A stretch of DNA of 64,000 nt from DATKJY01 sp964540105 (GCA_964540105.1 CAZILL010000002.1:248001-312000); one strand, 5' to 3'; positions 42,390 through 50,710 are shown, counted from the first letter of the stretch. Numbers and translations: made by a program. Notes: generated by a model from the sequence alone, not told the origin.

Positions 42390-45300
42390 CTACGGACAAG
42401 TCGGCAATGTAGCCGCCAGCCCGAGATAATCGATGATCGCGAAAAGATCGCCAATATCGACCGTACCATCGATGTTAACGTCATTCTCTTCCGGACAACT
42501 CGAAAGTGGAATGCTCGTCCCCAGATAGTCGACCACCGCGAACGCATCCGAAATGTCTACCACATCGGAAAGATCACCGTCGGTATTCCCCGTGGTACCC
42601 CGACAACAGCAGATTCTGTTTACGTGTCTGTATAACCAGGCCTTGGCTTTATCGACATTGGCCGTGAGCGTTGCCGTCGAACCGTTTCGAACCGACGTTA
42701 TCATACTGTAGATCTCAACGGTGTCGCCGGGATTCAGCGTCAGAGCGTTGATGAACGTCATGACCGCGTGCTGATCCTCCGATGTCACCGAGGCATGATA
42801 GCCCGGATTCTGCATGTTGGTGTAGACTTCGTCGGCTACGAATCCGTTCGTGCCATAGATATACAACGCGTTGCTGGCCGTGTAGGCGCTATATGGCACC
42901 ACCGACGTATCCAGGCATTTCTTGTTGATCCGAATAGCCAGCAGGGCCTGCGCCCCAAAGCGCGTGTTATTGGCGACGCAGCCGGTGCCGGTGCCGGTCT
43001 CGTAGATTAACTTGCTGCTCGCTATCGCCCCCCCCGTGTTGTTGGAGCCTGAGCTGGCGGGTATGTCCCAGTCGATAGCCTCGCCGACAGCCAATCCGCC
43101 GTGGGACGCGCCATCATATGAAAATAACTTCAACCCCTGGATGATGAACGGACAGGAGTCTGCCTGTTTGGGAGCGTACGAACTCTTCTCAAGGCCGATC
43201 TTCTTATCATCCGTGACGAATGTGCCGGTCGAGTAGAATTGATACGCGCCCATGTCGGTCACCGGCACAACCGGTTTTCCGAGCGCCGGGCGAATGAAGT
43301 AGTTCTTGCTCATGAAGTGATACTTGGCGTACGCCGTTCCGCTGATCTTCCACGCAATGATCGGTGTGCCGTCAAAAATATACGTAGACGCGCAGTCTCC
43401 CTGCAGAGCGTAATCGAGAGAGTGCTGAGGACGCTGGATCCCAAAACGACCGGAGCTGTTGACCGCCAGCGACACGCACGTAGTGGCAATCGTATCCTCC
43501 GTGGTGGCCGGTGTAAACTCGCAGGCGTCGCCAATCCCGTTGAGGTCGGTGTCGGCCTGATCCGGGTTGTACACGGTCGGGCAGTTGTCGAGCGCGCAGG
43601 TCGTCATGGGATAGCCGGAATTTCCAAACCCGTCGTGATCCGGATCGACACAGTTGTCGCAGACATCACCGATGCCGTCGTTGTCGAGATCCGCCTGATT
43701 TGCATTAGACACGCTCGGGCAGTTGTCGCACAGATCAGGAACACCGTCGCCGTCAGTATCGACGACACCCGGGCAGTCAACAGTTGTCGAAAACATCGAG
43801 CGCCCGTGAGTGCCGGCCACCAGCTTCCGTGTGCCTTGGTGAAAGACGATATCATGGACGGGCAGAATTGGCATCCCGCTTCCGAGTGGAGTCCAGGATG
43901 TGCCGAGGTTCGAGGTCTTGTAGACGCCGAAATCGGTCGCAATAAACAGTGACAACGAGTCGATGCCGTCAGGGATCACATCGTTGATCGAGGCGTCTGG
44001 AAGGCTCCCGTTGATCGGTGTCCAGTTCGTGCCATAATCGATCGTGCGATAGATGTGAGCCAGATTTGCTCCGATAAAGTGACCCGACACGGTCACATAT
44101 GCGATGTTGGCATGATGCCGATCCACCGCAACACGTGTCACCCAGCGATTCGGAAGGCCGGTCGTGATTTTGGTCCAGTTCCCTCCGCCATTTTGTGTCA
44201 CCCAGACATTGCCATCGTCAGTTCCCACATAGATGACATTGCCGTTCGTCGCCGAGACGTCGATGGTCGTGATTGTCCCGAGCGCTCCATAAGGATGCGG
44301 CCCGTTGGTCAGGTCGGCGCTGGTCTTGTTCCAGCTCATCGCTCCGTCAATGGTCTTGTACAGGAAGTTTGAACCATAGTACAGCGTATTGTGGTCGGAG
44401 GGATCGAAGACGACCGGCGTGCTCCAGCCGTGACGATCGGTTGAGAAGTCAATCCCGTTCGTTGCCCCAAAGTAACTGCCGCTCACCGATTTGACCAGGT
44501 TGCCGTTCTGCGACTCTGCGTAGAATGTGTTCGGATCGGTTGGATCAACAAGGCAATAGAACCCGTCGCCGCCGTATATGGACTGGTAGTCGTTGATCGC
44601 CCCGGTCATGGTGCGCATGGAGCCGTTGTCCTGAGAGCCGCCATACAGTCGTTCCGGATTGTTCGGATCAAGCGTGACCGCGTAGAACTGCGTTGAGGGT
44701 TGATTGGCGCGAGGCGACCATGACGCCCCCCCGTTCGCGCTATAGTTCACACCCCCATCACTTCCTGAGTAGATTTCGTTACTATTGCTCGGGCTGATCC
44801 ACAGAGCGTGCTGGTCAGCGTGAACTCCTCCGGAATATTGTCCCCAACTACTGCCGCCATCCGTGCTCTTCCAGATGTCGATTCCCAGAGCAAAGACAAT
44901 ATTGGGATTCCCCGGCGCCACTCGAATCTGACCGAAATACCAGCCCCCCTGCCACGAAGCGTTCAACGGCGCGCTGAGCAGTGTTCCATCGTTCACCCGC
45001 GTCCAATTTGCCCCGAGATTGGTGCTCTTATAGAGGCCGATGAAGACGCCGAACTTGTCGGAATAGAGCGCGTACGCCGAATTCGAACTTGGGTCGAACG
45101 TTACTCCAATACGTCCGGTCATCTCCGACGCTGCCGGCAGACCGTTGCCGCTCCCGAGAAGCGCCCAGCTGTCGCCATTGTCTGTGGAGCGGTATATGCC
45201 GCTCGTCGTGCCGCCCAGTCGACGGGGCTGATCGACCCATCGTACCCGCTCCCACATCGCCGCCAGCACTGTTCCGGTCGACGGATGCAGCGCCAGATCA

Positions 45301-46112
45301 ATACAGCCGGTTGTGTCTGAAACGTACAGCTTATGTTGCCACGTGTTGCCGCCATCGATCGATCGATACACGCCGCGATCAGGGTTGCCGCCGCCAAATA
45401 CTTTCCCGCCTGCCGCGACAAAAACCGTTTCCGGTTTCGTTGGGTGCACTACAACGCGACCGATCCGGAAACTATTGGGGAGTCCCTTGAATGTCCAGTT
45501 GCTGCCGCCGTCGATAGATTTATAAATGCCGGTGCCGTCATAAGTGTCGAATGCCGGAGCAGCTTCACCTGTCCCCACATAGATGATACTCTGGTTGGTC
45601 GGGTGAATCGCAATGTCACCGATCGCGTAGCTGCCGACCGCGTCAAAGATCTCGGTCCAGCTCATGCCGTAATCGGTTGACTTGAACACGCCTCCCGCCG
45701 CGCCGCCAGCGTAGACAATCGCGCCGCCGGCAACGGCTTCAATGTCGGTGATTCGTCCGGGGATATTCGTCGGTCCTGCCTGCTGCCAGACCGAAGCCAT
45801 GGCGGAACCCCGCTTGGCCGACGCCTGCTGGAGCGCCTGTTCCGTATAGTGCACGGCCTCGCGATACTTGCCGGTGGCAATCGTGTCGTACGGATATGAG
45901 CGCTGCACATAAAACCAGTCATTCGGACGCGTCTCAAGACGGCGCGGGATCGATCCCTGTTTCTTGAGGCGATAGTAGGTCAGGTCTTCGCCATTCGGAC
46001 CAAAATTGAGGTTCGGCGCTTGCGCCATGAGCGTTGACTCCTCTGCTCTCCATAACCCCACCATGATGGCGACACAACAGAGTGCTGCCAGACAAAAAAT
46101 AGCCTTCTTCAT
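42390..46112 (-). CDS. Large secreted beta-propeller protein with TSP3-like repeats and dockerin-like tail
   Basis: This 1240-residue paralogue of the neighbouring protein has signal peptide MKKAIFCLAALCCVAIMVGLW. The N-terminal block PNDWFYVQRSYPYDTI matches its neighbour, and BNR/VPS10-type repeats run to about residue 770 (VFKSTDYGMSWTEIFD, GVYRSIDGGNTWQHKL). Residues about 775-865 are thrombospondin type 3-like calcium repeats (DTDGDGVPDLCDNCP and DLDNDGIGDVCDNC). Next comes an extra domain of about 300 residues with no family I recognise, then the dockerin-like tail from about 1167. It has its own consensus promoter. It is probably cell-surface or secreted, with calcium-dependent folding. 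Confidence 0.88.
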   Translation of the reverse strand: MKKAIFCLAALCCVAIMVGLWRAEESTLMAQAPNLNFGPNGEDLTYYRLKKQGSIPRRLETRPNDWFYVQRSYPYDTIATGKYREAVHYTEQALQQASAKRGSAMASVWQQAGPTNIPGRITDIEAVAGGAIVYAGGAAGGVFKSTDYGMSWTEIFDAVGSYAIGDIAIHPTNQSIIYVGTGEAAPAFDTYDGTGIYKSIDGGSNWTFKGLPNSFRIGRVVVHPTKPETVFVAAGGKVFGGGNPDRGVYRSIDGGNTWQHKLYVSDTTGCIDLALHPSTGTVLAAMWERVRWVDQPRRLGGTTSGIYRSTDNGDSWALLGSGNGLPAASEMTGRIGVTFDPSSNSAYALYSDKFGVFIGLYKSTNLGANWTRVNDGTLLSAPLNASWQGGWYFGQIRVAPGNPNIVFALGIDIWKSTDGGSSWGQYSGGVHADQHALWISPSNSNEIYSGSDGGVNYSANGGASWSPRANQPSTQFYAVTLDPNNPERLYGGSQDNGSMRTMTGAINDYQSIYGGDGFYCLVDPTDPNTFYAESQNGNLVKSVSGSYFGATNGIDFSTDRHGWSTPVVFDPSDHNTLYYGSNFLYKTIDGAMSWNKTSADLTNGPHPYGALGTITTIDVSATNGNVIYVGTDDGNVWVTQNGGGNWTKITTGLPNRWVTRVAVDRHHANIAYVTVSGHFIGANLAHIYRTIDYGTNWTPINGSLPDASINDVIPDGIDSLSLFIATDFGVYKTSNLGTSWTPLGSGMPILPVHDIVFHQGTRKLVAGTHGRSMFSTTVDCPGVVDTDGDGVPDLCDNCPSVSNANQADLDNDGIGDVCDNCVDPDHDGFGNSGYPMTTCALDNCPTVYNPDQADTDLNGIGDACEFTPATTEDTIATTCVSLAVNSSGRFGIQRPQHSLDYALQGDCASTYIFDGTPIIAWKISGTAYAKYHFMSKNYFIRPALGKPVVPVTDMGAYQFYSTGTFVTDDKKIGLEKSSYAPKQADSCPFIIQGLKLFSYDGASHGGLAVGEAIDWDIPASSGSNNTGGAIASSKLIYETGTGTGCVANNTRFGAQALLAIRINKKCLDTSVVPYSAYTASNALYIYGTNGFVADEVYTNMQNPGYHASVTSEDQHAVMTFINALTLNPGDTVEIYSMITSVRNGSTATLTANVDKAKAWLYRHVNRICCCRGTTGNTDGDLSDVVDISDAFAVVDYLGTSIPLSSCPEENDVNIDGTVDIGDLFAIIDYLGLAATLPTCP

Positions 46113-46477
46113 GCCGATTCCCTCGCGTAAACGCAGTTATTGCGAACTCTCAGTTTTCTCTTAGAAACTGTGGTAATTGAGCCAGTAAACTATGCAAATA
46201 ATACCAAAAACAGCGGTATTTGTCAATGACAGAATACCCCCTTGATCCTCGAAATCCGTACCGAATCACCGTTGATTTCAGCTTTCAAATGTCGCGTCAC
46301 TTCTTGAGTACTCCTGCTGCGGGGTGTGTTGCGAGACGCCAAGCCAGGCAGCGGGTGAAGAAACAAACCCACTTCTCGCTCCCCAGGTTGCTGACTCTCA
46401 CGAAGCGGTCTGTCCTCGCGGCGTGGGCCTCCCAACATTTCATTGACTTTGGGGAGGCAGGATATCTTACTGGCACG
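46113..46477. other. Intergenic region of 365 bases between divergent genes
   Basis: It holds the promoter of the 1240-residue protein gene at 46198-46226 and, near the right end, an inverted repeat GCCTCCC/GGGAGGC (46427-46433, 46452-46458). The stretch about 46290-46470 has no convincing gene on either strand. Open frames there lack family resemblance or a ribosome binding site. Confidence 0.5.
46198..46226 (-). promoter_or_regulatory. Consensus promoter of the 1240-residue protein gene
   Basis: On the minus strand a perfect TTGACA (46226-46221), a 17-base spacer and TATTAT (46203-46198). The leader is about 78 bases and includes GAGGGAATC before the ATG. Confidence 0.75.
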
Positions 46478-47356
46478 ATGCCCAACGCCTCGCATGCACC
46501 TCGACGCACCACGGTCATGGCCGACATCGGTCTCTTCTACGCCGCCTGTATTTGGGGCGCGACCTTCTTCCTTGTCAAAGGAGCGTTGGACGAGATCGAC
46601 CCCGTCACCCTGGTCGCCTATCGCTTCCTGCTTGCCGGTTTGATTCTCCTGGTCTACCTGCTCGTCAAGCGTCGACCGGTATTCGAGGGATTCGGTCGTG
46701 CTCTGTTTCTGTCGTCGATTCTGTGGCTTCTCTATGTCTCGCAGACCGTCGGTCTGCGCTACACAACCGCCTCGAATTCGGGGTTCATCACTGGACTATT
46801 TGTCGCCTTTGTGCCGCTCTTCCTGCGTTTTCTGTTCAAGCATACCCCCACTCGGAACGAGTGGCTCGCGTCCATTGTTGCTCTGGCCGGTCTCTGGGTC
46901 CTCACCGGCGGTCTGCAATACGTGAACGGTGGCGATCTTCTTACGCTGGTTTCCGCCATGACCTACGCCCTCCATGTACTCTACTCCGACAAGTACATGA
47001 AAGGGGGCGTTGATCCGATCATGATCAGCTGCCAGCAGTTCCTACTGGTCGGAATAATGAGTTTGGCGACAGCGCTCGTGCTCGATCTTCCGCTTGGTGT
47101 AGGCACACTAACCGCAGGGGGAGTTCTCCTCTTCCTGGCGCTTTTCCCCACCCTATCCGCGTTCGTAATTCAGATGCTTGCCCAGCGGTTTACCTCGCCG
47201 GTGAAAGTATCCCTGATCTTTGCTTTCGAACCAGTCTTTGCCGCTCTCTTCGCCTGGACGTTGGGAGGGGAGAGCTTCACCCGGAGTGGCGCCCTGGGCG
47301 GCCTGCTAATTTTCGCCGCGCTCGTGCTCGCCGGCCTCGGACCACGAAAACAGTAA
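46478..47356 (+). CDS. EamA-family (DMT) transporter
   Basis: The 292-residue inner-membrane protein has about ten helices in two EamA repeats. The first starts IGLFYAACIWGATFFLVKGAL and the second DLLTLVSAMTYALHVLYSDKY. LFVAFVPLFLRFLF and FAFEPVFAALFAWTLGGE are typical ends of each half. It is a drug/metabolite exporter family, and the cargo is unknown. I start at ATG 46478. ATG 46517 is possible. The long upstream in-frame stretch from 46220 is not membrane-like and crosses an inverted repeat, so it is excluded. There is no Shine-Dalgarno sequence. Confidence 0.88.
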   Translation: MPNASHAPRRTTVMADIGLFYAACIWGATFFLVKGALDEIDPVTLVAYRFLLAGLILLVYLLVKRRPVFEGFGRALFLSSILWLLYVSQTVGLRYTTASNSGFITGLFVAFVPLFLRFLFKHTPTRNEWLASIVALAGLWVLTGGLQYVNGGDLLTLVSAMTYALHVLYSDKYMKGGVDPIMISCQQFLLVGIMSLATALVLDLPLGVGTLTAGGVLLFLALFPTLSAFVIQMLAQRFTSPVKVSLIFAFEPVFAALFAWTLGGESFTRSGALGGLLIFAALVLAGLGPRKQ

Positions 47357-47385
47357 CCGCTGACACAGAGAAATGGAGCGCTGAC

Positions 47386-47742
47386 GTGAATGCGATGACC
47401 ACCATCCTTATGCTGATCGGATCGAATCTGTTCATGACCTACGCCTGGTACGGCCACTTGAAGGATTTCAAGGGACGCCCTCTGATCCTGGCCATCCTGG
47501 TCAGCTGGGGTGTGGCTTTTCTTGAGTATTGTCTGCAGGTCCCGGCCAACCGCATCGGTTACCAGAATATGACTCTGCCGCAACTGAAAGTTCTGCAGGA
47601 GATCATCACCATGTGTGTCTTCGCCGTGTTTTCAGTTCTCTACATGCGGCAAAACCTGAAGCTCGACTACCTGTGGGCCTGCCTCTGTCTGGCCGGAGCG
47701 GCGTACTTCATGTTTCGCGGATCAGTCCCAACGAGTCAATAA
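47386..47742 (+). CDS. DMT-family membrane protein, DUF486
   Basis: This 118-residue protein has four membrane helices and matches DUF486. It has ILMLIGSNLFMTYAWYGHLK near the start, ILAILVSWGVAFLEYCLQVPANRIGY near residue 35 and the last helix LWACLCLAGAAYFMF. It resembles half of a small multidrug-type transporter. The start is GTG 47386, eight bases after GGAG. The in-frame ATG 47395 is possible. It follows the EamA transporter by 29 bases and is probably cotranscribed. Confidence 0.88.
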   Translation: MNAMTTILMLIGSNLFMTYAWYGHLKDFKGRPLILAILVSWGVAFLEYCLQVPANRIGYQNMTLPQLKVLQEIITMCVFAVFSVLYMRQNLKLDYLWACLCLAGAAYFMFRGSVPTSQ

Positions 47743-47757
47743 TTCCGGGCCCACCGG

Positions 47758-48114
47758 TCAGTTCTTGTTGGCCGAAGACGCCAAGAGCGATGTAATCGCA
47801 CTCTGCCGATCGTCGAAGGTCTCAAACACCGTGATCAGCCGCGTCATCGCCAGCAACGCTTCTATGTTGGTGACATTCGCCAGGACCATTCGGCCACCCG
47901 CCTTCGCGACCGATGTGTGCGACGCGATCAGCGCGCCCAACCCCGCCGAGCTCATCCACTCAACCTTGTTCAGGTCGAAGACGAAGTGCTTCTTGTTCAG
48001 CCCAAGGTAGTACTGCACCTTGCCATGAATCTTGGTCGTATCATCTCCCGCCATCACCCGCCCGCCGAGTTCCACGATGGCAACATCCCCTTCAAGATAA
48101 TCATTGTGCTTCAT
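47758..48114 (-). CDS. STAS-domain anti-sigma factor antagonist-like protein
   Basis: The 118-residue single STAS domain resembles SpoIIAA/RsbV. It has GDVAIVELGGRVMAGDD, HFVFDLNKVEWMSSAGLGALI near residue 45-65 and an Ala/Thr-rich C-terminal helix. In RsbV-type proteins a serine in the DS(S/T)GLG loop is phosphorylated by an anti-sigma kinase. Here the loop is MSSAGLG, with Ser replacing the usual Asp. No kinase, phosphatase or sigma gene is adjacent, so partners lie elsewhere. AGAGGTG precedes the ATG. Confidence 0.85.
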   Translation of the reverse strand: MKHNDYLEGDVAIVELGGRVMAGDDTTKIHGKVQYYLGLNKKHFVFDLNKVEWMSSAGLGALIASHTSVAKAGGRMVLANVTNIEALLAMTRLITVFETFDDRQSAITSLLASSANKN

Positions 48115-48317
48115 TTCGCACCTCTCATACTATGGTTCACAATTGCTGATTATGTGCTTTACAATGCGAGCGGGAAGAGAAACAGTGTGATCGTTCAATG
48201 ACTCCCGCCCTGCGCTCGATCGTACGTAATATACGTCCTCACAGCGCGTATGGTTCACTTTTTTTCGATCGGATCCGGATTGACTTCATGACCTGCGGCG
48301 TCGGGCGCTATCAACTG

Positions 48318-48351
48318 GAAAAGCGAGAGGGGTCGCAGCGTGCGACCCCTC
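48318..48351 (-). terminator. Hairpin, possible terminator of the bacteriohemerythrin gene
   Basis: GAGGGGTCGC at 48327-48336 and GCGACCCCTC at 48342-48351 form a perfect ten-pair stem with a five-base loop. On the minus strand TCGCTTTTCC follows. It lies 135 bases beyond the stop, past the repeat. Confidence 0.5.
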
Positions 48352-48395
48352 CGATAGGGGTTTGTTGAGGAAGTTCAGTAAGGCCAACACCTTCC

Positions 48396-48457
48396 CCTTC
48401 TTCCCGTTGGGGAGAATTGCCCGAAGGGCGGTTGAGGGGAGTTGTTCAACACTCCCA
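48396..48457 (+). repeat. Dispersed stem-loop repeat, copy B
   Basis: A diverged 62-base copy of the element at 23484-23546, sharing the 3' sequence TTGAGGGGAGTTGTTCAACA and CTCCCA. Its stem TTCTTCCC/GGGGAGAA keeps pairing despite base changes. Confidence 0.65.
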
Positions 48458-48486
48458 TAGACGTGGTAGACTGAAAACTGCTTGCT

Positions 48487-48906
48487 CTACGCGTTCACCG
48501 GGCTCTTCTGATTCTTAGTCAGAAACGGCGCATACTTTTTGTCTTCCCCTTTTATGTGGTTCACCAGCCAGTTGCTCAGAAATGTGATCACCTCGGCCGG
48601 TTTGAGAGTCTCATTCGCGTTGAATCGTGTCTGCAGATCCAACACCTGTTTGACCAGCGCCTCATGGGCTGACTTCTGCTGCTGATAACCAGGATAGTGA
48701 GCCTCCTGCATCAGTTTCTCTTCGGCTGCAAAGTGAATCTTCGTATATCTGATCAAGCCTGTAAGAACCTTCCCAATCTCGTCCTTTCCCTTACCGTTCT
48801 TCATGGCCTCATGAAGCTGGTTGATAAGCCTGATCAACTCCTGATGCTGTTTGTCCATCTCTTGGACGCTGACCGAAAGTCCTTCCGACCATGTTACAAG
48901 CGCCAT
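48487..48906 (-). CDS. Bacteriohemerythrin-like protein with one altered iron ligand
   Basis: The 139-residue four-helix protein matches bacteriohemerythrins, which bind O2 at a di-iron site. With the ATG at 48906 (GGAGAG upstream) the numbering matches Methylococcus McHr closely. It has His21, His58, Glu62, His81, His117 and Asp122. At the place of McHr His77 the sequence YPGYQQQKSAH has Gln77 instead. The other iron ligands are kept. The ATG at 48918 would add four residues. A role in O2 sensing or transport is possible, but the changed ligand leaves activity open. It is near the STAS gene but separated by 372 bases. Confidence 0.9.
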   Translation of the reverse strand: MALVTWSEGLSVSVQEMDKQHQELIRLINQLHEAMKNGKGKDEIGKVLTGLIRYTKIHFAAEEKLMQEAHYPGYQQQKSAHEALVKQVLDLQTRFNANETLKPAEVITFLSNWLVNHIKGEDKKYAPFLTKNQKSPVNA

Positions 48907-49124
48907 GTTGCTCTCCATTTCGTGTTGTTCAACAATTGCTCCATCGAAGACCCATTCTTCGACACAGTTCCTAACCCATATATCGGAAGCGCAACATAGC
49001 AGCTTGAGAATCAGTATGGCGGAGATACACGAGTAATCCGGAGATCATAAGGAGCCGCGCGTTCGTTCGAACCTCTTGGCATATTGACAGTTAGGGGCTG
49101 TCATTCGTCGTCTGTAATCTCGCC

Positions 49125-49152
49125 TTGACTTTTCGTGGCGATTGCGTACACT
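49125..49152 (+). promoter_or_regulatory. Promoter of the pth-rpsF-rpsR operon
   Basis: TTGACT at 49125-49130, a 16-base spacer and TACACT at 49147-49152. The leader before the pth ATG would be about 30 bases. Confidence 0.55.
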
Positions 49153-49188
49153 AATACTCCTGTGCCCGAGTTGAGGGTTGCACTACGT

Positions 49189-49791
49189 ATGATCTCACTC
49201 GTGCTTGGGTTAGGGAATGTAGGCCGAAAATACCTCGGCACTCGACATAACGTTGGGTTTGACGTGGCCGACCGCGTCGCCGATCTTCTCAAAGCCGAAG
49301 CAAAGCCGCAGACCGATGAATTCCAATGGTCAGTGGCGAGGGCGGGTGAGTCCGAGTTGGTGATTGCCTGGCCGAAGCTCTACATGAATCGGTCAGGGAT
49401 CGCAGCGACCCGACTTCTTGAACGCTGTCAACTCACGCCGGACAGAATGCTGGTGGTGGTAGATGACTTCAACTTGCCACTGGGGAAGTTGCGTTTTCGT
49501 CAGCGCGGATCTGACGGCGGACATAACGGTCTGTCGTCACTGATCGAGAGTCTTGGCACCGACGATTTTCCTCGGTTACGACTGGGGATAGGGTCAGAGC
49601 CGCAAGCGGTTCCACCCGATACGACGAGTGCGGTTGAATTCGTCTTGGGACAATTCACTCCGCAGGAGCGAACGCGAGTTGATCGCATGGTTGCGACCGC
49701 CGCTGACGCCGTGCTCTTTGCCATAGCCCATCGCCTTGAAGAGGCGATGGCAAAATATAACAATAACCCTGCCTTGCCTGATATCCCGTGA
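49189..49791 (+). CDS. pth: Peptidyl-tRNA hydrolase
   Basis: Pth recycles peptidyl-tRNA released from stalled ribosomes. From ATG 49189 it has 200 residues. It carries VLGLGNVGRKYLGTRHNVGFDVAD at the start with the catalytic His20-type residue, then WPKLYMNRSG near 62. DDFNLPLGKLRFRQRGSDGGHNGL lies near 94-117 and FPRLRLGIG near 127. An upstream in-frame GTG is ignored because it adds unconserved residues. It heads the pth-rpsF-rpsR-DUF2232-rplI operon, an order seen in many bacteria. Confidence 0.96.
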   Translation: MISLVLGLGNVGRKYLGTRHNVGFDVADRVADLLKAEAKPQTDEFQWSVARAGESELVIAWPKLYMNRSGIAATRLLERCQLTPDRMLVVVDDFNLPLGKLRFRQRGSDGGHNGLSSLIESLGTDDFPRLRLGIGSEPQAVPPDTTSAVEFVLGQFTPQERTRVDRMVATAADAVLFAIAHRLEEAMAKYNNNPALPDIP

Positions 49792-49843
49792 GCTTCGGCA
49801 AGGCCGTTTGAACCTTAAACCAACGTCCACAGGGAGGAAGCTC
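49790..49843 (+). promoter_or_regulatory. Structured rpsF leader, possible S6:S18 autoregulatory element
   Basis: GAGCTTC at 49790-49796 pairs with GAAGCTC at 49837-49843, ending directly at the GTG start and taking in the last G of the ribosome binding site AGGGAGG. Inside are CGGC-AAG-GCCG (49796-49806) and a CCG at 49804-49806. rpsF leaders in many bacteria bind the S6:S18 dimer through a CCG element. Assignment to that class is inference. Confidence 0.45.
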
Positions 49844-50440
49844 GTGCGACATTACGAGACTACTTTCATTGTCAATCCCCAGGCCGATGATGCCACCATC
49901 GACCGCCAGGTCAAGGCGGTCGCGGAACTCATCACGACCAACGGGGGCAGAATCGTTTACGAAGATCGAATCGGAACGCGCCGTCTGGCGTTCATGATCC
50001 GCGGTCTGAACCAGGGCTACTACGCAAGCCTGGTGTTCGAGGGTGAAACCACCATTCTCCCCGCGCTCGATCGACTCTACAAACTCGAAGAAGCGTATAT
50101 CCGCAATCTCACCATTCTCTTCGAAGGAGATCCGCTGACCATCAAAGAACGCAAGGATGCGTTCGCGTCATCTTTTGAAGAGCGCGATGACCGTGGCCGG
50201 CGCGGCGATCGCGACGACGATCGGGGTGATCGCCGTTACGGTCGGGATCGGGATCGTGATAGAGATCGTGATGATCACTATCGCGGACGTCGCCCGTACG
50301 ACAACACGGCGCCCGCATCGCCTCAGCGTTCCGCGCCGACCCCAGCTCCGACACCAGCCCCGACCCCGGAGCCTGCCCCAAGGCTGGCCCGACCGGCCGA
50401 GCCCCGCACCGACTCGTCGTCCGACGGTGATGAACTGTAA
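49844..50440 (+). CDS. rpsF: Ribosomal protein bS6 with a long low-complexity tail
   Basis: bS6 binds 16S rRNA together with bS18 in the small subunit platform. The start is GTG 49844, six bases after AGGGAGG. An upstream open stretch lies in the end of pth and is not S6-like. Residues 1-100 are a normal S6 domain (MRHYETTFIVNPQ, RLAFMIRGLNQGYYA, LEEAYIRNLTILFEGDPLTI). Residues about 106-198 are an unusual tail. It is an Arg/Asp region with RYGRDRDRDRDRDD, then Pro/Ala/Thr repeats (PTPAPTPAPTPEPAP), then an acidic end. The tail nearly doubles the length. Confidence 0.95.
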   Translation: MRHYETTFIVNPQADDATIDRQVKAVAELITTNGGRIVYEDRIGTRRLAFMIRGLNQGYYASLVFEGETTILPALDRLYKLEEAYIRNLTILFEGDPLTIKERKDAFASSFEERDDRGRRGDRDDDRGDRRYGRDRDRDRDRDDHYRGRRPYDNTAPASPQRSAPTPAPTPAPTPEPAPRLARPAEPRTDSSSDGDEL

Positions 50441-50473
50441 GATGAAAGCAAGACCAACAAAGGATGTGATGAT

Positions 50474-50710
50474 ATGAGCGAATTTGGAGAAAAGAGACGC
50501 CGGAAAGTCTGCCGGTTCTGCGAGAACAAACTGGATATCGTTGACTACAAAGAGGAACGGCTCCTGCGCAGGTTTGTCACCGAGCGCGGGAAGATCGTCC
50601 CCCGTCGCATTTCCGGCAATTGTGCTATTCACCAGCGAAAATTGACCCAGGCTGTCAAGCGTGGCCGCCACATGGCCATCCTGGCCTTTGCCAGTGAATC
50701 GTACCGTTGA
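50474..50710 (+). CDS. rpsR: Ribosomal protein bS18, zinc-binding form
   Basis: bS18 forms a heterodimer with bS6 on the 30S platform. The 78-residue protein has CRFCENK at 13-19 and GNCAIHQRKL near 48-57. It therefore has a possible zinc site (Cys, Cys, Cys, His) of the C+ type. The C-terminal helix is KLTQAVKRGRHMAILAFASESYR. It follows rpsF by 33 bases. The usual ssb gene between them is absent here. Confidence 0.96.
   Translation: MSEFGEKRRRKVCRFCENKLDIVDYKEERLLRRFVTERGKIVPRRISGNCAIHQRKLTQAVKRGRHMAILAFASESYR

Larger units (their letters stand above)
48115..48486. other. Intergenic region of 372 bases
   Basis: It contains two direct copies of TATGGTTCAC (48131-48140, 48249-48258), the hairpin at 48327-48351 and stem-loop repeat copy B at 48396-48457. 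No gene is visible. Confidence 0.5.

Noticed and set aside
46220..46477. 86-codon N-terminal extension of the EamA transporter
   Set aside because: The sequence is basic and unlike the family, and it crosses an inverted repeat and the -35 region of the opposite gene.
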